DNA of 64,000 bases from an uncultured Pseudomonadales bacterium (lineage in GTDB: Bacteria > Pseudomonadota > Gammaproteobacteria > Pseudomonadales > UBA7434). The DNA lies in assembly GCA_943788835.1 (NCBI GenBank), contig CALSRU010000001.1:190229-254228 (forward strand). The letters run 5' to 3'. The notes under the pieces were generated by a model. It was given only the letters and a program-made list of their open reading frames with translations, did not search any database and had not been told where the DNA came from. The position numbers and the translations under genes were made by a program. Positions 25,571 through 34,557 of the stretch are shown piece after piece. Positions within the stretch are counted from its first letter, which is position 1. The number at the start of each line of letters is the position of its first letter.

Positions 25571-26500
25571 ATGCCTGAAAATAAGAATCAATTTAGCGGT
25601 AGTTTGCGTGCGGCCGATTCATTACCTAAACCCAGTCAGTTGTTGGTTATTGCCGAGCCAGGCGAAAACCAAGCGCTTCTTTTTGATCGTATGCGTGCTC
25701 TAGTTGACCAGTTTTCTTGTAGTGTTGAGCTCGTTGCATTTCGAGGCGGTGCGGATACTCGCTCTAGTGACACGGAGCCTGACGAGTCAATCAGTGATGA
25801 TGAGCTGTGTGCTCAATTACAAGCCGCTGCACAGGCCCATGTTTTGAAGAGTAAAGATTTTACCTGTCAGGTGGTGCGTGCGAAAGATTTATCAGCTTGG
25901 ATTATTGATCGTTGCAATCAGAGTAAAGTGGATCTTGTATTAAAAGTAGGCCACCGCACCGAAAATATATTTTATCAGCCAACTGATTGGCAATTAATTC
26001 GAGGGTTGCCCTGTGCACTACTACTAGCTTCACAAAACAAGTGGAGGGGTAAGCCTGTAGTTTTGGCCACTGTCGATGTTTCAAGCGATAGTCAGGCTCA
26101 ACAAACTATTAATTCTGATGTATTGGCATGGACCTATCTATTGACCCATGACGAAAAATTGGAACCGCAGGTCGTATCTTGCATTGAAGTTAATCGTGCA
26201 TTAGTCGATTTGGATGTGGTTGCACCTAGTGAAGTTGAGCGTGAAAAGGAGCCTCTTGCTAAGCAAGCTATGCAAGAATTTCTGAATCAAGTTGGCTTTG
26301 GTGAAGCGAAACTATGGTCGCCAGTAGGAGAGCCTGCTAAAAAAATACCCAGCGTGGCAAATCAGCAGAAAGCCGACTTAGTGGTGATGGGCAGCGTAGG
26401 CCGCAAGGGTGTTAAGGGCGTTTTACTAGGCAATACCGCTGAAAAAGTGCTGCATAATATCCGTACCGACGTGCTCATTATCAAGCCTACTCCGTCTTAG
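25571..26500 (+). CDS. Tandem universal stress protein (UspE-like)
   Basis: A 309-residue protein built of two Usp domains. Domain 1 (about residues 20-155) starts PSQLLVIAEPGENQALLF and lacks a recognisable GxxG nucleotide motif near its end (ALLLASQNKWRG). Domain 2 (about residues 158-309) has the motif intact: VVMGSVGRKGVKGVLLGNTAEKVLHN. Such degenerate-plus-active pairs are typical of UspE-type proteins. Cytosolic. It is divergent from uspA across the FNR-box region, so it is a candidate member of the same regulon. A weak Shine-Dalgarno GAGG lies ten bases before the ATG. Confidence 0.9.
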   Translation: MPENKNQFSGSLRAADSLPKPSQLLVIAEPGENQALLFDRMRALVDQFSCSVELVAFRGGADTRSSDTEPDESISDDELCAQLQAAAQAHVLKSKDFTCQVVRAKDLSAWIIDRCNQSKVDLVLKVGHRTENIFYQPTDWQLIRGLPCALLLASQNKWRGKPVVLATVDVSSDSQAQQTINSDVLAWTYLLTHDEKLEPQVVSCIEVNRALVDLDVVAPSEVEREKEPLAKQAMQEFLNQVGFGEAKLWSPVGEPAKKIPSVANQQKADLVVMGSVGRKGVKGVLLGNTAEKVLHNIRTDVLIIKPTPS

Positions 26501-26810
26501 TATGCAGGGCTTCAACAGTATGAGTCTCTATGGTTGAGCTTCCAAGGCAGCCAGCCAGCGGCTTTGTCTTATCCAATCCGTTAAGGCCGGATATTATCGC
26601 GCCTAAGCAGTCATTTACCGATAAGTAAGAGCACGAGCGGTGGTCTTGCGCAGCCTAAAAACTTCTTTAAGTTTTCCAGCGTATTGTTAATGGCGAGCCT
26701 CTTGTTGATCCGCCTCAATCACCAGTAAAAGTTAATACCCTAACTTTCGGTCATTGGATGACATCAGTTAACATAGGCTACTTAGCCGATATAACATAAA
26801 ACGAGTTTGC
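26501..26810. other. 310-bp region before the secreted protease gene
   Basis: No credible ORF. A nine-of-ten FNR-like box, TTGAT-CCGC-CTCAA, is at 26705-26718, 93 bp before the protease start. AAAACTT-CTTT-AAGTTTT (26658-26675) is a perfect but AT-rich hairpin with no T run, so a poor terminator. Confidence 0.45.
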
Positions 26811-28097
26811 ATGAGCCTACAGAAAGCCCTTGGGCGGTGGATAGTCGCTACAATTGTCTTCTTACTGCCCAACTTCATTTTGGCAGAATCCACTGACGCC
26901 CCTAAATCTAATGCGCAAACACTGTTCGTCGACCTGCAGCCATTAGTTTTCCAGGTGCGTGTAATAGACATTGGCTCAGGCGATAAATACAGTTTGGGGT
27001 CGGGATTTCAAATTAGTCCGCAGGGACATGTGGCAACCAACTTTCATGTTATTTCAGCTTTCGCCCACGATCCTGACAAGTATCGTCTTGAATTAGTGAA
27101 GAGTACGGGAGCGATTGAGTCCGCCGTTTTGCGCAGTATTGATGTTGTGCATGACCTCGCAATTTTACAAGCCGACGGGCTAACGCAGCAGTTCCTATCT
27201 TTGGCAGGTAAGCCGCTTGAAAAGGGCCGGCGAATTTATTCTGTTGGCAATCCTTTTGACCTGGGTATGACGATTATCGAAGGAACTTACAACGGTCTTG
27301 TGAAGCGCTCTCGCTATCAAAAAATTCTTTTTTCTGGATCATTAAATTCGGGCATGAGCGGCGGGCCTACGGTCAGCGCGATGGGTGAGGTTGTTGGTAT
27401 CAACGTATCCAAGGCCGGAGAGCAAATCAGTTTTTTAGTGCCTGCCTCTCACTTGCAAGTATTAATGGGTTTGTTGCCGCCCACTGAAAAAGAAATTAAT
27501 TTTCAGCACGAGATTCGCACGGCATTGTATAAAGACCAAGACGAATTTTTTACCGCCTTACTTGCCAAGCCTTTTGCAATTAAGGCACTTGGGGAGCTTT
27601 CTATACCCGGCGATATTGATGAGTCTTTGCGCTGCTGGGGCCACAGTGACGATACTGAAGATGCGCTTTATGATGCTACGCATCAGCATTGTCGATCTGA
27701 TGATGATATTTATATATCTGATAATCTTGTCGTCGGTGATTTTACTTATGATGCAGAATGGATAAGCAGCACAGGATTGAATCCATTGCAGTTCTATACG
27801 TTTTTACAGGCGCGTTTTACACATAGTGAGCTCAGTGGTGTAGCGCTAGAAAAAGACATTACGCAATATAAGTGCAACACAGACTTCGTTGCTATAGGAA
27901 GCCATACATGGAAAGCATCGGTATGTTTTCGCGCTTATAAAGAGTTCTCCGAGTTATATGACGCACTCTTTTTAATGGCATTAGTTGAATCGAATGACAA
28001 GGGCGCCATTTTAAAGTCTGGAGTTAGCGCCATTTCTAAAGAGAACGCATTGGCACTCTTCAAAGCCATTATGGAGAGTGTGCAATGGAATCATTAA
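26811..28097 (+). CDS. Secreted trypsin-like serine protease
   Basis: A 428-residue exported protein. A signal peptide of about 25 residues (RWIVATIVFLLPNFILAES) is followed by a chymotrypsin/DegP-type protease domain with the full triad: His79 in ATNFHV, Asp115 in HDLAIL and Ser183 in NSGMSGGP. No PDZ domain is seen. The C-terminal 200 residues (from about 225) are unfamiliar and include several Cys (such as RCWGHSDD and HQHCRSDD) that could form disulfides in the periplasm. Its last codons overlap the downstream FHA gene by 13 bp, so the two are co-transcribed and perhaps translationally coupled. Confidence 0.85.
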   Translation: MSLQKALGRWIVATIVFLLPNFILAESTDAPKSNAQTLFVDLQPLVFQVRVIDIGSGDKYSLGSGFQISPQGHVATNFHVISAFAHDPDKYRLELVKSTGAIESAVLRSIDVVHDLAILQADGLTQQFLSLAGKPLEKGRRIYSVGNPFDLGMTIIEGTYNGLVKRSRYQKILFSGSLNSGMSGGPTVSAMGEVVGINVSKAGEQISFLVPASHLQVLMGLLPPTEKEINFQHEIRTALYKDQDEFFTALLAKPFAIKALGELSIPGDIDESLRCWGHSDDTEDALYDATHQHCRSDDDIYISDNLVVGDFTYDAEWISSTGLNPLQFYTFLQARFTHSELSGVALEKDITQYKCNTDFVAIGSHTWKASVCFRAYKEFSELYDALFLMALVESNDKGAILKSGVSAISKENALALFKAIMESVQWNH

Positions 28098-29077
28098 TTG
28101 TTTGCATGGGAGAGAGGCGTGGTCACGTGGCCGAGCTTGTGCGGGGGTCTGACAAGCCCGTAACAGTCGGACGCAGCCTAGACAATACAGTCGTATTAAC
28201 AGATCCTTACGTGAGCCAGCATCAATTAGTATTTTTTAAGCAAGACGCTCACTGGCATGTTCAAGTTGTCGATGATGTAAATCCTGTCTTATTAAACGAT
28301 GCTATGCTCAAGCAACGCACTTTCGCAGTTACTTCGGGCGATCGTATTACTATTGGCCGTACGCACCTTGATATTTATTCTGAGGGGTATCAGGTTGAGC
28401 CAACCCGAAAGCTATTACTTTCAAGCTGGTTATACGGCGGCAGGACAGCGCTCTGCGTGGCATTTCTTACCGTGCTTGTTATTGCTTTATCAGACGCGCT
28501 GTTTGATTATTTTTTATATGCTCAAACGAACGAATGGAAATCACAGCTCAACACGGTATTTTCTACGGCAGCAAGTATTTTGGTTTGGGCAAGTGTTTGG
28601 TCGCTGATTGGTCGTTTAGCGCGTGAGCAAGCGCACTATGCTTTGCAGCTTTTAGTGACGTCATTGGTCTGCGGTTTAATGATACTAACGATTCCTCTGA
28701 TCGATGTGGTTAACTATGTTATGTCGAGCAATCTGGCAGGTGCCATTACTGCGTGTACTCTTACTCTACTTTTACTTGCTTTGTTGCTACGCTGGAATAT
28801 TTATTTCTCTACACACCCACCAAAACCTGCCTTGACCGCACTTTTAATCAGTTCGGCCTGCGTCCTAACTTACTACGGTCTGGCAGTACTAAAAGAGCCA
28901 AATTTTATTTTGTCGCCTCAATATTCGGCAGCTCTGAAGCCACCTTTTGTGTGGCTTCAGAGCGGGCAAAGTATTGGAGATTTTTTACTTGATGCCAGTG
29001 CATTAACAGCCGCATTTGATGTGGGCGTTGATTCAGCATCGATTCTTGATGCCAACCATACTTCAATAGCTGAGTAA
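28085..29077 (+). CDS. FHA-domain integral membrane protein
   Basis: A 330-residue protein. An N-terminal FHA domain (about residues 1-95) has VTVGRSLDNTVVL with the conserved Arg30 and VSQHQLV with Ser44 and His46; it binds phosphothreonine in partner proteins. It is followed by about five transmembrane helices (residues 118-260) and a tail of about 60 residues. The start at 28085 overlaps the protease gene. No kinase is in the window, so its phosphorylated partner is unknown. The combination of periplasmic protease and membrane FHA protein suggests a signalling or quality-control unit. Confidence 0.85.
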   Translation: MESLIVCMGERRGHVAELVRGSDKPVTVGRSLDNTVVLTDPYVSQHQLVFFKQDAHWHVQVVDDVNPVLLNDAMLKQRTFAVTSGDRITIGRTHLDIYSEGYQVEPTRKLLLSSWLYGGRTALCVAFLTVLVIALSDALFDYFLYAQTNEWKSQLNTVFSTAASILVWASVWSLIGRLAREQAHYALQLLVTSLVCGLMILTIPLIDVVNYVMSSNLAGAITACTLTLLLLALLLRWNIYFSTHPPKPALTALLISSACVLTYYGLAVLKEPNFILSPQYSAALKPPFVWLQSGQSIGDFLLDASALTAAFDVGVDSASILDANHTSIAE

Positions 29078-29085
29078 TTAAAGAA

Positions 29086-30126
29086 ATGCCCGAGTCGCCG
29101 GTACTGCATTATCCGTTTAAAAAAAATTGGCACCCAGAACCTGGAGAGCCTTTTGAAGTTGTGTCGGGTGTTTATTGGCTGCGCATGCCACTTCCGATCA
29201 AGCTTGATCATATCAATCTTTGGCTTTTAAAAGACGGCTCAGGCTGGACGATTGTTGACACAGGTTATTATGATGAAACCTGCAAAGCGATTTGGGAGGG
29301 GGTTTTTACACACTTTGTTTTACCAGAAAAAGTAACGCGTATTATTGTTACCCACTTTCATCCCGATCATATGGGCCTGGCCAGCTGGTTGGCTGAAAAG
29401 TGTGATTGCAGAGTGGTAATCAGCAAACCAGAGTATGATTTATACTATTTAATTAGAACGCGCGACAAAGCTGCTTTTCGCCAGCGAGCTGCAGCATTTA
29501 TGGTGGAGTCGGGAGCGGATGAAGAACTTCAAAGGTTATACGCGAATGCATTGAGTGATACATCTCAAGCCAAAACTTTGCCACGATCCGTATGCGAGTT
29601 TGTCGATGAGCCCGATGCTTTATTGATCGATGGTCGACACTGGCAGTTTATAAGCGGCAACGGTCATTCGCCGCTTCACCTATGCCTATATTGTAAAGAG
29701 CTTAAGGTAATGATTGCGGGTGATCAGGCGCTCCCTCGTATTACATCCATTGTTAGTGTTTCCGTTGAAAATGCGGACCAAAATCCCTTGCTTGACTGGC
29801 TAGATTCGTGTCGTAAGTTACAGGCGGTCATTCCTGATTCAACCTTAGTGCTGCCTTCACATCAGGAGCCCTTTACCGGCATACATTTGCGCATGCAGCA
29901 ATTGATAGAAAGCCATGAAAAGCAACTTCGGAAGTTATTGAAATCTTTGCCACAGAAAAACACTGCAACCGAAATTAGTTTTGCGCTGTTTGCACGCAAG
30001 TTGGACTCATTTGGTCGTTTGATGGCGATCGGCGAAACTCTGGCACATATTAACTACCTCATCGAGCAGCGCTCAGTCGATAAAAAAATAAACTCGGAAG
30101 GTGTTGCGCGATATCACCTCAATTAG
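29086..30126 (+). CDS. Metallo-beta-lactamase-fold hydrolase
   Basis: A 346-residue MBL-fold protein with the dinuclear metal motif THFHPDHMG (His90, His92, Asp94, His95), INLWLLKDGSGWTIVDTG before it, GHSPLHLCLY (His near 196) and IAGDQALPRI with the bridging Asp. The C-terminal 80 residues, with LMAIGETLAHINYLIEQ, resemble the helical tail of MBL-fold hydrolases acting on thioesters or lactones. The substrate is not determined. It begins eight bases after the FHA gene, so it joins the protease-FHA operon. Confidence 0.85.
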   Translation: MPESPVLHYPFKKNWHPEPGEPFEVVSGVYWLRMPLPIKLDHINLWLLKDGSGWTIVDTGYYDETCKAIWEGVFTHFVLPEKVTRIIVTHFHPDHMGLASWLAEKCDCRVVISKPEYDLYYLIRTRDKAAFRQRAAAFMVESGADEELQRLYANALSDTSQAKTLPRSVCEFVDEPDALLIDGRHWQFISGNGHSPLHLCLYCKELKVMIAGDQALPRITSIVSVSVENADQNPLLDWLDSCRKLQAVIPDSTLVLPSHQEPFTGIHLRMQQLIESHEKQLRKLLKSLPQKNTATEISFALFARKLDSFGRLMAIGETLAHINYLIEQRSVDKKINSEGVARYHLN

Positions 30127-30211
30127 GGATGGGTTTAGCGTAAGTTAAAATACTGTAATTCTGCTCGTTATGTTGACCGGTATACTCCCGCTTTTTATAT
30201 AAGGAAAAGTT

Positions 30212-30991
30212 ATGGATCCGCTTCTCGATTTTACCGACAAAAATATTCTAATAACCGGAGCCGGTAGCGGTTTTGGTGCGGCATTATCTTGTGCCTTAGC
30301 TGCGCGTGGCGCTAGGCTCATATTGGCGGATATCAATGTTGCGGGTTTGGATGAAACTGTTGCTAAGATTAAACCCTCTGGCACCGAGGTCGCCATGTTG
30401 GTTGGTAACGTGGCAGACGAGTTGCATGCTAAAGCGTTGGTTGAGCTTGCCCAAAGCGAATTTGGCCGCTTAGATTTTGCAGTCAACAATGCCGGCGTGG
30501 CGCCGAATATGGCCCCCATAGACCAGACTCTATCTGAAGTGTTAGACCTTCAACTCAACGTAAACGTTAAAGGCGTGGCGTTTGGGATGAAGTATCAGTT
30601 ACCAGCGATTACAAAAGCCGGCGGTGGCGCTATATTGAACGTCAGTTCAATGGCGGGTATTGGTGGTGCGCCCATGGCGTCGAGCTATGCCGCGGCTAAA
30701 CACGCAGTGATTGGCCTGACTAAAACGGGCGCCTGTGAATTTGGTGGCAGGAATGTTCGCGTTAATGCCATATGCCCATTTTTCTCTCAAACGCCTATGG
30801 TGCTTGAGTCGGATGTTATTAAAAGCGGCACTCTAGAAGAGGCTAATAGTAAGCTGGCTCAGGGGTGCCCAATGAAGCGGATTGCTGAGCTTGATGAAAT
30901 TGTTAATGTGATGGTGATGATGTTATCGCCACAGAATACCTATATGAATGGTGTTGCCATTGCAGTCGACGGTGGCATGTCGGCTATGTAG
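30212..30991 (+). CDS. Short-chain dehydrogenase/reductase
   Basis: A 259-residue classical SDR. TGAGSGFGAALSCALA is the nucleotide-binding motif near the N-terminus, NNAGVAP is the NNAG strand, and SSMAGIGGAPMASSYAAAKHAVI carries the catalytic Ser, Tyr and Lys in Y-x3-K spacing. VDGGMS at the end is also typical. The alcohol/ketone substrate is unknown. It follows the MBL-fold gene by 85 bp, with a good purine-rich site before ATG. It is convergent with the DsbA-like gene. Confidence 0.88.
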   Translation: MDPLLDFTDKNILITGAGSGFGAALSCALAARGARLILADINVAGLDETVAKIKPSGTEVAMLVGNVADELHAKALVELAQSEFGRLDFAVNNAGVAPNMAPIDQTLSEVLDLQLNVNVKGVAFGMKYQLPAITKAGGGAILNVSSMAGIGGAPMASSYAAAKHAVIGLTKTGACEFGGRNVRVNAICPFFSQTPMVLESDVIKSGTLEEANSKLAQGCPMKRIAELDEIVNVMVMMLSPQNTYMNGVAIAVDGGMSAM

Positions 30992-31059
30992 TCATTTTTA
31001 GCGTCAAGCGCAGGCTTAAACAAAGTGGCGGGGTCGCTACGTTACTCTTAATTAAGCTA

Positions 31060-31779
31060 TCACTGGTTAATATTCTCTAGCTCTAGAGCAATAAGTTTGT
31101 CGGCAATGTTAGTAATATCTTGGTGTGACTTAGCTGTAGTGTTCAACACTAAATAGCGACCATTTACCATGAGTGTTGGTGTGCTAGTGGCTCCCGAACG
31201 CTTCATAGTTAATTTGGCATTTTTTAGTTGCTCATTTAAATCATCATCGTTAAGTTGCTCTTGAAAGGCCTCAGCGGAGAGCCCATGCTTGACAAACAGT
31301 TGTTCAAGTTCCGTTTGATGTTTTTGCATGCTCGGCTCGGAGCGCAAAGCTGTAATCGTTTTAAATAAACTCGCGTGGACCGCTTCTTTTTCCTGCATGG
31401 ACTGCGCAATAAAAAATGCTTTAGCGTGCAGATCCATCAACTTTGCCCATACGGCGGGCACTTGCTCGAGTGACACCTCTGCCGGCAGATTTTTTTGCCA
31501 TCGGTGCAAGGTAGGTTCAAAAGACTCGCAGTGTGGGCAGCCATACCAAAAAAACTCTTTAACAGTGACAATACCTTTCTCCTCCGGCCACGGATCATCG
31601 AGGATAGCGTAGTGCGTGCCTTCGACTAGGCCAGTGGTGAGGTTAATTGATTTTGCTAGTTCTGCTTTCCCAGATTTTCCTTGCCCGCAACCAGCGAGCA
31701 TTACGAGTAGTATCAGGCTGAAAATAAAATGGGTGGACTGGCTTTGGCCGTAACTAGTATAAGTATCAGATTGGGTCAT
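31060..31779 (-). CDS. DsbA-like thiol:disulfide interchange lipoprotein
   Basis: A 239-residue periplasmic thioredoxin-fold oxidase. The N-terminus has an unusually long 16-residue lead, then a hydrophobic helix ending LAGC (Cys31), a lipobox that predicts membrane anchoring. The active site is CPHC (Cys81-Cys84) in FFWYGCPHCESF, identical to E. coli DsbA; the cis-Pro is in SGATSTPTLMV near 200. The interrupting helical domain lies between. Substrate proteins might include the secreted cysteine-containing protease encoded nearby, but that is only proximity. Confidence 0.9.
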   Translation of the reverse strand: MTQSDTYTSYGQSQSTHFIFSLILLVMLAGCGQGKSGKAELAKSINLTTGLVEGTHYAILDDPWPEEKGIVTVKEFFWYGCPHCESFEPTLHRWQKNLPAEVSLEQVPAVWAKLMDLHAKAFFIAQSMQEKEAVHASLFKTITALRSEPSMQKHQTELEQLFVKHGLSAEAFQEQLNDDDLNEQLKNAKLTMKRSGATSTPTLMVNGRYLVLNTTAKSHQDITNIADKLIALELENINQ

Positions 31780-32309
31780 TATAATTTAGAGTCCAGACAA
31801 TCAACGATTTGGTCAGTGGTTTGGTCAGTGTACCGTAACTAATAGTGAGTAGAAAAGCGCTTCTTGCCCGATAAGCCGCCAATTATGGTCGGCTATTATC
31901 GTTAACAATATGTCGAATATTAGCGAAATTCATCGTCATTTTATTTCGCGGTAGAACACAAAGCTATTTTGCGAGAGCATAGTCCATGCATGCCAATGCG
32001 CGTCTTTGTGTCAGCGGATTCGTTGTAGATAGTTAACTGAGTAAAGTTAGCGCTAATTTCTTGAATTAGGGCGTCAAAATCATCCATTACCACCTATTAA
32101 CACTATACTAATTAGATCGGGTTTGATGTGGCGTTGGCAGTCTCTGATGGCTATTTTTTCGGGTACTTTTATTTATGGCATTTGTATTTAAGATCATTCG
32201 ATCATACTTTATGACGAAGGCAAGTTATGGTCTTTTTGAGCAACATATCGCTGCATTGGCTTAGTCGCCTCCATTTGTGTTTCGTAGTTAGCTAAGTGAG
32301 ATAGCGACA
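31780..32309. other. 530-bp region upstream of the amidotransferase cluster
   Basis: The longest gene-poor stretch before the biosynthetic cluster. TTTGGTCAGTG occurs twice in tandem, about 31809-31831. TTGTAT (32182-32187) and TACTTT (32205-32210), spaced 17 bp, are a weak promoter candidate. A 22-codon ORF with its own ribosome site lies at 32227-32295 just before asnB (separate entry). No tRNA or larger gene is seen. Confidence 0.5.
32227..32295 (+). CDS. Possible 22-residue leader peptide
   Basis: ATG at 32227, preceded by GAAGG with a six-base spacer, opens a 22-codon frame ending TAA at 32295, 14 bp before the amidotransferase start. The peptide (MVFLSNISLHWLS plus RLHLCFVVS) is mildly hydrophobic. 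Position and ribosome site suggest a leader peptide or a translational coupler, but no run of a single regulatory amino acid and no attenuator hairpin is evident. It may be chance. Confidence 0.3.
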   Translation: MVFLSNISLHWLSRLHLCFVVS

Positions 32310-34226
32310 ATGTGTGGTTTTGCAGGAATTTTCGATCGTGCTGTTCATGGTGGTGTTTCGCCCCCTGCGGAATTACTCCGTGATATGGGGCAGAATATCC
32401 GCCATCGAGGCCCGGATGATGAGGGCATTTATTCGGCGCAAGGTTTTGGGTGCGTCCACCGTCGCCTGAGTATTATTGATTTGGCGACAGGGCAGCAGCC
32501 CATGTTAAGCCAAGACGCTAACTTGGTACTGGTCTTCAACGGCGAGATTTTTAATTTTGTTGAGCTGCGTGAGCAGCTTGTTACCCAAGGACACCAGTTC
32601 ACTACGAACTCAGACACCGAAGTTATCCTACACCTCTATCAACGTCACGGTCTCGATTTTGTCAGCCACCTCAATGGACAATTTGCTATCGCTTTGTGGG
32701 ATAAGCGTATAGAGCAGTTGCTTTTAATTCGTGATCGCGTTGGAATTTGTCCGCTCTTTTATACAGTCGATCAGGGCAAGCTCGTTTTTGGTAGCGAAGT
32801 TAAAGCGCTTAAGCCGGCGCTATCGAACGGGCTATCACTTTCTGCAGAAGCTCTCGATCAGATTTTTACTTTTTGGGCGCCTGTTTCACCCAATACCATT
32901 TTTAAAAATGTTTTTGAGGTGCCTCCAGGGCATATGATGGTTGTCGATCGCAGTACAATCAAAAGCATTCAGTATTGGGAGTGGAGCTATGATGAAGATT
33001 ATAGCCAAGCAAGCGAAGAGCAATCGATCGGTGAATTGCATGACTTGCTGATAGACGCAACCAAAATAAGGCTGCGTTCGGATGTGCCGGTTGGCGCCTA
33101 CCTGTCGGGCGGTCTAGATTCTTCATCGATCGCTGCATTGATTAACCAATATGGCGATGTGCCGTTACGAACGTTTTCACTGAATTTTGATCAAGGCAAT
33201 TTTGACGAGGCAAGCTTTCAGCAAACGTTAGTTAAAAAGCTATGCACAGAGCACTCAAATATAATGGTTGGAGCCGATGATATAGCCCGGGCGTTCAAAA
33301 ACACCATTTATCACACTGAGTCCCCCATTTTAAGAACTGCGCCTGTCCCCATGGGGCTTTTATCGGGTTTAGTTAAAGATAATAACTTTAAGGTAGTACT
33401 GACAGGTGAGGGCGCTGACGAGGTTTTTGGAGGTTATGACATATTTAAAGAGGCAAAAGTTCGGCGTTTTTGGTCGCGTAATCCGAATTCCCAGTGGCGA
33501 CCCTTATTGCTCAAAAGACTCTATCCATATTTAAATTTACCAAGTGGGAATCATAATGTATATCTTAAATCCTTCTTCGGGCAGGCGCTCGATAGTCCTG
33601 ACTCGGTATGTTTTTCTCATATTCCAAGATGGACAACCACGGCCAAAGCTAAAACTTTTTTTTCAGATGATTTGAATTCTCATTTGCGCAACAAGGCCAT
33701 GGACGTTTTGATGGAATCATTGCCGAGCAAAATCTCTAGCTATAATGCGTTTAATCGTGCCCAGTACATAGAAAGTAAAACGCTTATGTCCGGCTATTTG
33801 CTTAATAGCCAGGGTGATCGTATGTTGATGAAGAATTCGGTGGAAGGCCGCTTCCCGTTTCTAGATCACAGACTTATAGAGTTTGCTAGCAAGCTACACC
33901 CAAAAACAAAAATGAAAGGGATGAACGAAAAATACGTACTAAAAAAAGCAATGAGCAGGTATGTGCCTGATGAGATTATTCAGCGCTCGAAGCAGCCATA
34001 CAGAGCCCCAGACGTAAACACCGGATTGAATACTTTGGCTGGCGAAGAGTTTCAATATTATTTGTCTGATTCAATGCTGGGGCAGTCAGGGTTCTTTTCA
34101 CCAGGAAAAGTGGCAATGTTGCAAAAGAAAGCTGAAAAAGGCAAGCCGTTATCGACCTCGGAATCGCAGGCGTTAACTGGAATATTGAGCACTCAGATCG
34201 TATACGAAAGTTTTGTTAAAAATTGA
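32310..34226 (+). CDS. Asparagine synthetase-like amidotransferase
   Basis: A 638-residue class II glutamine amidotransferase. The Ntn glutaminase domain starts MCGFAGIF (catalytic Cys2 after Met removal) with RHRGPDDEG and FNGEIFNF. The C-terminal ATP-pyrophosphatase domain has SGGLDSS at 266-272 and TGEGADEVFGGY. It should amidate a carboxylate using glutamine and ATP. The length and the next two genes (acyl carrier protein, AMP-forming ligase) resemble the amidotransferase sets of exosortase-linked polysaccharide loci, but no exosortase or glycosyltransferase is here. I read it as a biosynthetic amidase of the cluster, not housekeeping asnB. Substrate unknown; it leads a five-gene plus-strand arm. 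Confidence 0.9.
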   Translation: MCGFAGIFDRAVHGGVSPPAELLRDMGQNIRHRGPDDEGIYSAQGFGCVHRRLSIIDLATGQQPMLSQDANLVLVFNGEIFNFVELREQLVTQGHQFTTNSDTEVILHLYQRHGLDFVSHLNGQFAIALWDKRIEQLLLIRDRVGICPLFYTVDQGKLVFGSEVKALKPALSNGLSLSAEALDQIFTFWAPVSPNTIFKNVFEVPPGHMMVVDRSTIKSIQYWEWSYDEDYSQASEEQSIGELHDLLIDATKIRLRSDVPVGAYLSGGLDSSSIAALINQYGDVPLRTFSLNFDQGNFDEASFQQTLVKKLCTEHSNIMVGADDIARAFKNTIYHTESPILRTAPVPMGLLSGLVKDNNFKVVLTGEGADEVFGGYDIFKEAKVRRFWSRNPNSQWRPLLLKRLYPYLNLPSGNHNVYLKSFFGQALDSPDSVCFSHIPRWTTTAKAKTFFSDDLNSHLRNKAMDVLMESLPSKISSYNAFNRAQYIESKTLMSGYLLNSQGDRMLMKNSVEGRFPFLDHRLIEFASKLHPKTKMKGMNEKYVLKKAMSRYVPDEIIQRSKQPYRAPDVNTGLNTLAGEEFQYYLSDSMLGQSGFFSPGKVAMLQKKAEKGKPLSTSESQALTGILSTQIVYESFVKN

Positions 34227-34247
34227 TATGTTAAAAGGTTTTAGATA

Positions 34248-34496
34248 ATGGACGAAAAAAAAATAGCGTTGCGTAAATTTGTTTTAGAAAACTATCTGTT
34301 TACCGAGGATGAAGGTGCATTGAAAGATGATGATTCATTTTTAGATAATGGAATCCTCGATTCAATGGGAGTTCTAGAGCTGATTTCATTTTTAGAGGAG
34401 GAGCTATCAACTTCGGTTGAGGGTGATGAGGTGACGCCCGACAATCTTGATTCAATTAATAAGGTACTGGCTTTTATTGAAACTAGATCCCATTAA
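34248..34496 (+). CDS. Acyl carrier protein (ligase-associated)
   Basis: An 82-residue ACP/PCP. The phosphopantetheine site is GILDSMGVLEL with Ser39; FLDNG precedes it and acidic helices follow, so the four-helix fold is complete. It should carry an acyl or amino acid group as a pantetheine thioester. Its position 21 bp after the amidotransferase and 61 bp before the AMP-forming ligase suggests that the ligase loads it and the amidotransferase or methyltransferase acts on the loaded group. A separate ACP occurs in the opposite arm (40656-40919), so the cluster has two carriers. Confidence 0.93.
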   Translation: MDEKKIALRKFVLENYLFTEDEGALKDDDSFLDNGILDSMGVLELISFLEEELSTSVEGDEVTPDNLDSINKVLAFIETRSH

Positions 34497-34557
34497 TTGT
34501 TTCATGCTAATGAATTAGAACGCTATAGGCGCAAAAATTTTATTTTAGGAGGTCTAA

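Noticed and set aside
32310-34226. Reading the first cluster gene as housekeeping asparagine synthetase asnB
   Set aside because: It is followed at once by a carrier protein and an AMP-forming ligase, and is longer than typical AsnB; a biosynthetic amidotransferase is more consistent.
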